NCBI GenBank assembly: GCA_023264915.1
Contig: JAHFUU010000052.1
Coordinates: 1-9,513 of the forward strand
Reading direction: 5' to 3'
Length of the DNA: 9,513 bases
Origin: Microthrixaceae bacterium
GTDB taxonomy: Bacteria > Actinomycetota > Acidimicrobiia > Acidimicrobiales > Acidimicrobilacustridaceae
This document shows positions 6,276-9,513 of this stretch, one piece after another. How positions within the stretch are numbered: the stretch's first letter is position 1; each line of letters begins with the position of its first letter. The notes under the pieces are model-generated. The model did no database searches. It saw only the letters and a program-made list of their open reading frames with translations, and was not told the origin of the DNA. Both the position numbers and the translations under genes were made by a program.

Positions 6276-6920
6276 GTGATCTGGTTCTTCACCGCCCTCA
6301 CCGCCGTGGTTGTCGTTGTCATAGCCCTGGTGGCAGTGGGCAGGGTCACGTTCTCTCTCGCCGAGATCCCGCGGCAGTCCTCATATGAGCTGCAGGCCGC
6401 GGTCGAGTTCGTGGCGGACAACCTGCCTGGGGAGGTCACGGCACAGATCTCCTACGAGGACGTGCAAGAGGTGCTCGAGCTCCACTTGGACTACCTCGAG
6501 GCGAAGGGCGTCGCGGTCGAGGAGGTGCCAGCGCCGGGTGCAGCAGTCCGCACAGATGGCAGGCGAGCCGCGGGCGCCCGGGCTGGTGGCTTGGTGACAG
6601 GTGAGGGCCGACCAGGCCGGACCGGTCAGCCTGGCGGCGCGGAGGATCCCGCCCCGAAGCGGTTGCCTGGCGAGTACCGGTTCCCCGAATGGCCAGAGGC
6701 CGCGGGGGCTGGACCCCTGGTCGCAGACGACGACGAAGCACTCGCCTACATCCTCGGCCGCCTCGGCCAGTCAGGGAGCGACATCGAAGACGTGCACGTG
6801 GTGCGGGTGCTCGAGGCCGAGCGCGGGTATCTGGAAGCGATCGGAGCGATCGGGACTTCCGTGGCTGACCCCACCAAGCCGGCACCTGCCGATGGTCCCG
6901 AGAGGTCCTCGTATCCCTGA
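6276..6920 (+). CDS. Single-pass membrane protein with a duplicated helical module, function unknown
   Basis: 214 residues. Residues 2-24 are a strongly hydrophobic N-terminal anchor rich in valine, without a clear signal-peptidase site, so the protein should be membrane-anchored with most of its mass in the cytoplasm or outside; topology is not certain. Residues 37-79 form a predicted helical module ending EDVQEVLELHLDYLEAKG. Residues about 84-147 are a flexible linker rich in Gly, Ala, Pro and Arg. Residues 151-193 repeat the module as EDVHVVRVLEAERGYLEAIG. The two copies share EDV at the start of the helix and YLEA-x-G at its end, with a 2-residue length difference, so this looks like an internal duplication. 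The start at 6276 is chosen because of the TAGGCT box 6 bases upstream. I do not recognise the family. A stem-loop overlaps the stop codon. Confidence 0.75.
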   Translation: MIWFFTALTAVVVVVIALVAVGRVTFSLAEIPRQSSYELQAAVEFVADNLPGEVTAQISYEDVQEVLELHLDYLEAKGVAVEEVPAPGAAVRTDGRRAAGARAGGLVTGEGRPGRTGQPGGAEDPAPKRLPGEYRFPEWPEAAGAGPLVADDDEALAYILGRLGQSGSDIEDVHVVRVLEAERGYLEAIGAIGTSVADPTKPAPADGPERSSYP

Positions 6921-6959
6921 TCCGGCGACCTCGCCCCGGGTGGCGAAGGCCGACGGATC
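6919..6959 (+). terminator. Nested stem-loop over the stop codon of the membrane-protein gene
   Basis: Outer arms GATCCG (6919-6924) and CGGATC (6954-6959) enclose an inner stem TCGCC-CCGGGT-GGCGA (6931-6946). The outer arm begins inside the TGA stop. No T tract follows, so this would be a structure-only or Rho-assisted terminator or an mRNA 3'-end stabiliser. An adjoining inverted repeat, CGAACC-CACGA-GGTTCG (6959-6975), follows directly and shares one base with it. Confidence 0.45.
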
Positions 6960-7007
6960 GAACCCACGAGGTTCGGCCCAGGCGGGCCCGGGTCGGGCGA
7001 GACGGCC

Positions 7008-7013
7008 TATCAT
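7008..7013 (+). promoter_or_regulatory. Candidate -10 box of the small-ORF transcript (TATCAT)
   Basis: TATCAT matches TANNNT well and would start a transcript near A7020, placing an extended Shine-Dalgarno at the very 5' end of the RNA. There is no -35 hexamer; the 30 bases upstream are G/C-rich. This is the only promoter-like signal between the stem-loop at 6919-6975 and the small ORF. Confidence 0.45.
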
Positions 7014-7026
7014 CTGATCACCGAGG

Positions 7027-7040
7027 AAAGGAGGTGGTCC
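7027..7040 (+). promoter_or_regulatory. Extended Shine-Dalgarno of the small ORF
   Basis: AAAGGAGGTGGTCC is complementary to almost the whole conserved 16S rRNA 3' tail: it differs from the exact complement (AAAGGAGGTGATCC) at one base, and that change keeps a G:U pair. No other gene in the window has more than 5-7 bases of complementarity. The core GGAGG is 10 bases before the GTG at 7045. Its AGGAGGT (7029-7035) is also perfectly complementary to ACCTCCT (7102-7108) in the downstream structured region. Confidence 0.7.
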
Positions 7041-7044
7041 AACA

Positions 7045-7089
7045 GTGGAAGACAGATCGTTTGGGACCTCGGAGGTGTCTGGCCGCTAG
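7045..7089 (+). CDS. Putative 14-codon small ORF / leader peptide
   Basis: GTG start followed by the peptide MEDRSFGTSEVSGR and a TAG stop. The reason to believe it is translated is the exceptional Shine-Dalgarno just upstream, not its composition. There is no run of a single amino acid as in classic attenuator peptides. The last five codons and the stop lie in a predicted hairpin (7071-7107), with the TAG beginning in its tetraloop, so a ribosome finishing this ORF would melt the helix. It could be a regulatory leader peptide or a true micro-protein. I do not recognise the peptide. The longer frames that overlap it lack a ribosome-binding site. Confidence 0.5.
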   Translation: MEDRSFGTSEVSGR

Positions 7090-7200
7090 GCCGGATGCTG
7101 GACCTCCTGGCGAAACCCAACCAGGCACCCCCGGGGCTCACCGGCACGAGAACTGGTCCCGCTCGTGCAGCGCCGGCCCGGGAAACCCAGCTGAGTCAAC

Positions 7201-7229
7201 CGACGGGGAGGCCTCGTGCCTCCCCGTCG
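7201..7229 (+). terminator. Twelve-bp terminator-like hairpin
   Basis: CGACGGGGAGGC (7201-7212) and GCCTCCCCGTCG (7218-7229) are perfectly complementary around the loop CTCGT. This is the strongest hairpin in the window. A C/T-rich tract but no T run follows. It lies downstream of the small ORF and about 107 bases upstream of the next gene's -10 box, so it probably ends the small-ORF transcript. Its 3' arm is duplicated immediately downstream. Confidence 0.6.
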
Positions 7230-7255
7230 CCCATCCCTCCCCGTCGCCCATCCCT
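7219..7255 (+). repeat. Seventeen-bp tandem duplication of the hairpin 3' arm
   Basis: CTCCCCGTCGCCCATCC occurs at 7220-7236 and again at 7237-7253; the 17-base period holds from 7219 to 7255. The repeat unit contains the 3' arm of the hairpin, so the 5' arm (7201-7211) can pair with either copy (11 bp with 7236-7246). It looks like a recent slippage event, or a switch between two alternative stems. Confidence 0.85.
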
Positions 7256-7335
7256 ACGTGCGGCCGGCAGATCGTTGTCGATGCGGCGAGCGCCGTCCGA
7301 TGACGAGCGCAGCCAGGGCGCCGCCCCCTGGTCGT

Positions 7336-7341
7336 TAGCAT
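7336..7341 (+). promoter_or_regulatory. Leaderless -10 box of the 75-residue protein gene (TAGCAT)
   Basis: TAGCAT matches TANNNT and is followed by exactly 6 bases (GGCCCC) and the ATG at 7348, so the transcript should start on the ATG. No Shine-Dalgarno is present. A hairpin CCAGGG-CGCCGCC-CCCTGG (7313-7331) covers where a -35 would be; it may be a regulator site or chance. Confidence 0.6.
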
Positions 7342-7347
7342 GGCCCC

Positions 7348-7575
7348 ATGAAGCGCCCGACGAAGTTCGAAGAGCATCGCTGGCTCGGCGACAAGCGCAG
7401 CCAGATCGTCTATGACCTCGACAACCTGGACGAGGCCGACGAGCCCCTTGTCGAGGACATCCTCGCTGCGGAGTCGTTCCTGGCCTTCGGGCCGGACACG
7501 TTGGCAGAGGCCCGCAACCGCGGTTACAAGCCGTTCCGTGGCAACGGCAGTGGCAAGCCCCAAGTCCAGGCCTGA
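7348..7575 (+). CDS. Unrecognised 75-residue acidic/basic protein
   Basis: A short soluble protein whose composition and wobble G/C look coding. It opens MKRPTKFEEHRWLGDKRSQ, continues with an acidic DLDNLDEADEPLVEDI segment and ends with FGPDTLAEARNRGYKPFRG and a short glycine/glutamine tail. The distinctive motif blocks (EEHRWLGDKRSQ, FGPDTLAEARNRGY) look like conserved-family signatures, but I cannot name the family or a function. No signal peptide, membrane segment or cysteine. The ATG start fits the leaderless promoter just upstream. The hydrolase gene follows 18 bases after its stop, so the two are probably co-transcribed. Confidence 0.75.
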   Translation: MKRPTKFEEHRWLGDKRSQIVYDLDNLDEADEPLVEDILAAESFLAFGPDTLAEARNRGYKPFRGNGSGKPQVQA

Positions 7576-7593
7576 GCCCGGCGAGCTGCATCG

Positions 7594-8367
7594 GTGGAGC
7601 CGCTGTTCGTCTCAAACGGGTTGAGCATCGTCGGGCACATCGCACGACCTCGAAAGGCGCCCGGCCGCACCGCGCCCGGCGTGGTCATATGCCACGGCTA
7701 CCCGTCCGTCGTGGAAGGTGGCGGCCTGTCGGCCAGGTCCTTTCCCGAGCTTGCCGACCGGATCTCCAACGAGTTGGGGTGGGTCGGGTTGGTCTTCTGC
7801 TTCCGTGGCTGCGGTGGATCCGACGGCGACTTCTCTCTTGGCGGCTGGATGCAGGACCTGGTCGGCGCGGCGAACTTCCTCGGTGAGCAAGAGCAGGTTT
7901 CAAGCGTCTCGGTTGTCGGCTTCGGCACGGGTGGCGGCTTGGCCATCTGCGCGGCCGCGTCCGAGCCTGCGGTCCGCGCGGTCGGTGCTATCGGCGCGCC
8001 GGCTGATTTCGACGACTGGGCCAACCATCCTCGCAGGCTGCTCCAGCACTCCCGCGACCTGGGCATCATCGGGGACCGCTCCTACCCTGCGGCATTCGAC
8101 CAATGGTCACGCGAGCTGCGCGACATCCGTCCGATCACCTGCGTCGACGCGATCCGTGACCGACCGTTCCTGGTGGTCCACGGCTCTGACGACGATGCCG
8201 TGCCCGTGTTCGACGGCCGGGTGCTCGCTGATTCACACGGTGCAGCGGATCTACGGATCATCGAGGGCGGTGCCCACCAGCTCCGTCATGACCCCCGAGC
8301 AGTCGCGATCCTGCTTGGCTGGCTCGACAGGCTGCGCGATCGCCCGACCACATCTGCAACGAGCTGA
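7594..8367 (+). CDS. Alpha/beta-hydrolase-fold protein without the nucleophile serine
   Basis: 257 residues with an alpha/beta-hydrolase layout: oxyanion-region HGYP (34-37), the segment CFRGCGGSDG (69-78), the nucleophile elbow, the acid region HGSDDDAVP (196-204; D200 or D201) and the histidine region GGAHQLRHDP (225-234; H228). The elbow reads VVGFGTGGG (107-115): the residue that should be the catalytic Ser, Cys or Asp is G111 (codon GGC at 7924-7926). The rest of the strand-turn-helix geometry is intact, so it is either a family that has lost hydrolase activity and works as a binding protein, or one whose nucleophile lies elsewhere. I think I have seen related actinobacterial proteins with GFGTGG, but cannot prove that. 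The GTG start has a weak GGCGAG about 8 bases upstream. It follows the 75-residue gene closely and precedes the epimerase by 36 bases. Confidence 0.82.
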   Translation: MEPLFVSNGLSIVGHIARPRKAPGRTAPGVVICHGYPSVVEGGGLSARSFPELADRISNELGWVGLVFCFRGCGGSDGDFSLGGWMQDLVGAANFLGEQEQVSSVSVVGFGTGGGLAICAAASEPAVRAVGAIGAPADFDDWANHPRRLLQHSRDLGIIGDRSYPAAFDQWSRELRDIRPITCVDAIRDRPFLVVHGSDDDAVPVFDGRVLADSHGAADLRIIEGGAHQLRHDPRAVAILLGWLDRLRDRPTTSATS

Positions 8368-8403
8368 CGAGCCCGACGAAACACCAACAGAGGGAGGCAC
8401 AGA

Positions 8404-9345
8404 GTGCGAGTAGTCCTGACCGGGGGAGCTGGGTTCATCGGAGCGAACCTCTGCCGCACGCTGTCCCGCACCTCCGACCACGAGATCGTCGTGCTCGACG
8501 ATCTGTCGACGGGCTTCTCGTCGAACCTGGAGGGCACCACAGCCGAGCTCGTCGTCGGTAGCATCCTGGATGCAGCGCTGGTCGATGAGACCATCCGCGA
8601 TGCAGGTGCGGTCGTGCACCTTGCTGCTCGCCCGTCGGTGCCACGGTCACTGGCGGATCCCATGGCAAGCCACCTGGCAAATGCAACTGGAACGATCGAG
8701 GTGCTCGAAGCGGCCAGGCGAGAGTCCGCGCGGGCCGGCAAGCCGGTGCACGTGGTGGTCGCCTCGTCCTCGTCGGTCTATGGAGCCACCGACATCCTGC
8801 CCAAGAGCGAGGACCTGCCGACATCGCCAGTGAGTCCCTACGCGGCCTCCAAGCTGGCAACCGAGGCCTATGCCGTGGCCTACCAGCGGAGCTTCGGCCT
8901 GCCGGTGCTGTGCTTCCGGTTCTTCAACGTCTTCGGGCCCTTGCAGGCCGCGGGTCACGCGTATGCGGCGGTGATTCCGGCATTCGTCTCAGCGGCCCTC
9001 GCTGGTCAGCCTCTGGTGGTGCACGGTGACGGTCTCCAGAGCCGTGACTTCACCTTCGTGGACACGGTCACCGCTGTGATCACAGACGCGATCGGACGAA
9101 GGGTCACCTTCGACTCTCCGGTCAACCTTGCGTTCGGGACCCGTACCGACCTGATGACGGTGATCGCCCGCCTCGAGGCGCTGATCGGTGAGCCGTTGGC
9201 CGTGGACCACACGGACCCCAGGCCTGGGGACGTTCGGCACTCCCAGGCGGATTGGTCCCGGTTGAAGAAGCTGTTCCCAGATGTCGACCCGGTCTCGTTG
9301 CAGGAGGGCCTCGAAGCAACCGTCGAGTGGTTCAGGTCCCAATGA
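8404..9345 (+). CDS. NAD-dependent nucleotide-sugar epimerase/dehydratase (GalE-like, extended SDR)
   Basis: 313 residues, normal for the extended short-chain dehydrogenase family that interconverts or dehydrates UDP- and dTDP-sugars. The Rossmann turn TGGAGFIG is at 6-13, the acidic D32-D33 after VVL favours NAD, HLAARPSVPRS at 72-82 is the family substrate segment, the serine cluster SSSSVYG (121-127) and the YAASK motif (Y146, K150) give the catalytic triad, and FRFFNVFGP follows near residue 165. The GTG start is supported by GGAGG (8393-8397), 6 bases upstream. It overlaps the following sugar-transferase start by ATGA. UDP-glucose or UDP-GlcNAc 4-epimerase is the most likely activity, inferred from the overall pattern; a dehydratase cannot be excluded. 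It probably supplies the sugar nucleotide for the glycan built by the downstream genes. Confidence 0.9.
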   Translation: MRVVLTGGAGFIGANLCRTLSRTSDHEIVVLDDLSTGFSSNLEGTTAELVVGSILDAALVDETIRDAGAVVHLAARPSVPRSLADPMASHLANATGTIEVLEAARRESARAGKPVHVVVASSSSVYGATDILPKSEDLPTSPVSPYAASKLATEAYAVAYQRSFGLPVLCFRFFNVFGPLQAAGHAYAAVIPAFVSAALAGQPLVVHGDGLQSRDFTFVDTVTAVITDAIGRRVTFDSPVNLAFGTRTDLMTVIARLEALIGEPLAVDHTDPRPGDVRHSQADWSRLKKLFPDVDPVSLQEGLEATVEWFRSQ

Positions 9346-9513
9346 GCGACAGCGAGCGGACCGCTGGCACCGAACCAGGTGTGGGTACCGAGGGCCCCCA
9401 CCGAGTGACCTACGGTCCGTACAGAGCCAAGCGCATGGTCGACCTGGCGGTTCTGTTGGTCGTGTCAGTGCCCGCTCTGGTCATCGGAGGGCTTTGTGCT
9501 GCAGGGGTGAAGC
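9342..9513 (+). CDS. Sugar transferase (bacterial sugar transferase family), N-terminal fragment
   Basis: 57 codons are visible before the window ends. After about 25 polar residues comes YGPYRAKRMVDLAV, then a hydrophobic membrane segment (about residues 34-55) and the start of a loop. KR-x-x-D-L followed by one hydrophobic hairpin is the typical opening of the WcaJ/PglC-type polyisoprenyl-phosphate sugar-1-phosphate transferases, which transfer a sugar phosphate from a nucleotide sugar to the membrane lipid carrier as the first step in exopolysaccharide or O-glycan synthesis. The catalytic Asp-Glu dyad lies outside the window. The ATG overlaps the epimerase stop as ATGA, so translation is coupled; no separate Shine-Dalgarno is seen. 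The N-terminal 15 codons coincide with a dispersed repeat also found at 1410-1443. Confidence 0.8.
   Translation, partial: MSDSERTAGTEPGVGTEGPHRVTYGPYRAKRMVDLAVLLVVSVPALVIGGLCAAGVK
9349..9383 (+). repeat. Dispersed repeat, copy 2 (inside the start of the sugar-transferase gene)
   Basis: Contains ACAGCGAGCGG (9349-9359) and GAACCAGGTGTG (9372-9383), the same blocks as at 1410-1443 with one extra base between them. Here the repeat is translated as the variable, polar N-terminus of the sugar transferase and lies on its sense strand. The 10-bp inverted repeat that encloses copy 1 is not kept in this copy. Confidence 0.6.

Larger units (their letters stand above)
7020..7229 (+). ncRNA. Candidate structured leader or small RNA with mutually exclusive helices
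   Basis: From the predicted start near 7020 the RNA can fold as follows. P1: GGAGGT (7071-7076) with ACCTCC (7102-7107), topped after an internal loop by TCTGGCC/GGCCGGA (7078-7084 with 7089-7095) and a GCTA loop. P2: CCTGG/CCAGG (7106-7110 with 7121-7125), which competes with P1 for two bases. P3: GCACGAG/CTCGTGC (7144-7150 with 7162-7168), an 11-base loop. Its loop GGTCCC (7155-7160) is complementary to GGGACC (7063-7068) inside the small ORF, a possible pseudoknot. The final hairpin is 7201-7229. The Shine-Dalgarno competes for ACCTCC with P1. I match it to no riboswitch or attenuator I know. These pairings were found by eye; no folding program was run. Confidence 0.4.

Noticed and set aside
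6950..6976. GGTTCGATCC-like stretch on the minus strand resembling a tRNA T-loop
   Set aside because: The flanking bases do not form a T stem, and no acceptor, D or anticodon arm can be built around it.
7034..7303. 89-codon plus-strand ORF overlapping the small ORF
   Set aside because: Its GTG lies inside the Shine-Dalgarno, it has no ribosome-binding site of its own, and it reads through the 12-bp hairpin and the tandem repeat.
7095..7415. 106-codon ORF starting just after the small ORF
   Set aside because: It reads through the strong hairpin, is Pro/Arg/Ala-rich low complexity, and overlaps the coding start of the 7348 gene in another frame.

Overview
The window is high-GC DNA with the look of an actinobacterial chromosome. 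Third codon positions are mostly G or C, GTG starts are common, and several genes begin right behind a TANNNT -10 box with no leader. The gene set also fits: a Suf cysteine desulfurase/ATPase pair, a FadE-type acyl-CoA dehydrogenase, Rrf2 and Hanks-kinase genes. A member of Acidimicrobiia or a relative is my best guess, from overall feel only. No rRNA, tRNA, CRISPR array, insertion sequence or phage gene is visible.

Layout. (1) 1-1530, minus strand: the end of a transcription unit with sufC followed by sufS, which runs off the left edge. They overlap by ATGA. sufC has its own leaderless promoter with an inverted repeat over the -35 zone. A hairpin-rich spacer separates it from the kinase gene and carries one copy of a dispersed repeat. 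(2) 1531-2990: a soluble Ser/Thr protein kinase (minus) divergent from an Rrf2-family regulator (plus), with a TTGCCG/CGGCAA half-site cluster just before the regulator. (3) 3002-5871: an MBL-fold hydrolase (minus) divergent from an acyl-CoA dehydrogenase plus zinc-independent quinone-oxidoreductase pair (plus). Their shared upstream region holds two overlapping palindromes. (4) 5872-6920: an unrecognised 106-residue protein (minus) divergent from a single-pass membrane protein with an internal duplication. (5) 6921-7347: a gene-poor stretch that is probably not empty. It holds a stem-loop, a -10 box, an extended Shine-Dalgarno nearly fully complementary to the 16S 3' end, a 14-codon ORF, several mutually exclusive helices and a 12-bp terminator-like hairpin. 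(6) 7348-8367: a 75-residue unrecognised protein and an alpha/beta-hydrolase-fold protein that lacks the nucleophile serine. (7) 8404 to the right edge: a GalE-like epimerase translationally coupled to a sugar transferase, apparently the start of a surface-glycan locus.

How the genes may work together: sufC/sufS supply sulfur and ATPase functions for Fe-S assembly, and the nearby Rrf2 protein belongs to a family that often controls sulfur or Fe-S genes, but no direct link is proved here. The dehydrogenase and quinone oxidoreductase look like one lipid or aromatic catabolic unit. The epimerase and sugar transferase would make a UDP-sugar and load a sugar phosphate onto a lipid carrier. The most likely undescribed element is the small-ORF/structured-RNA unit at about 7008-7255.
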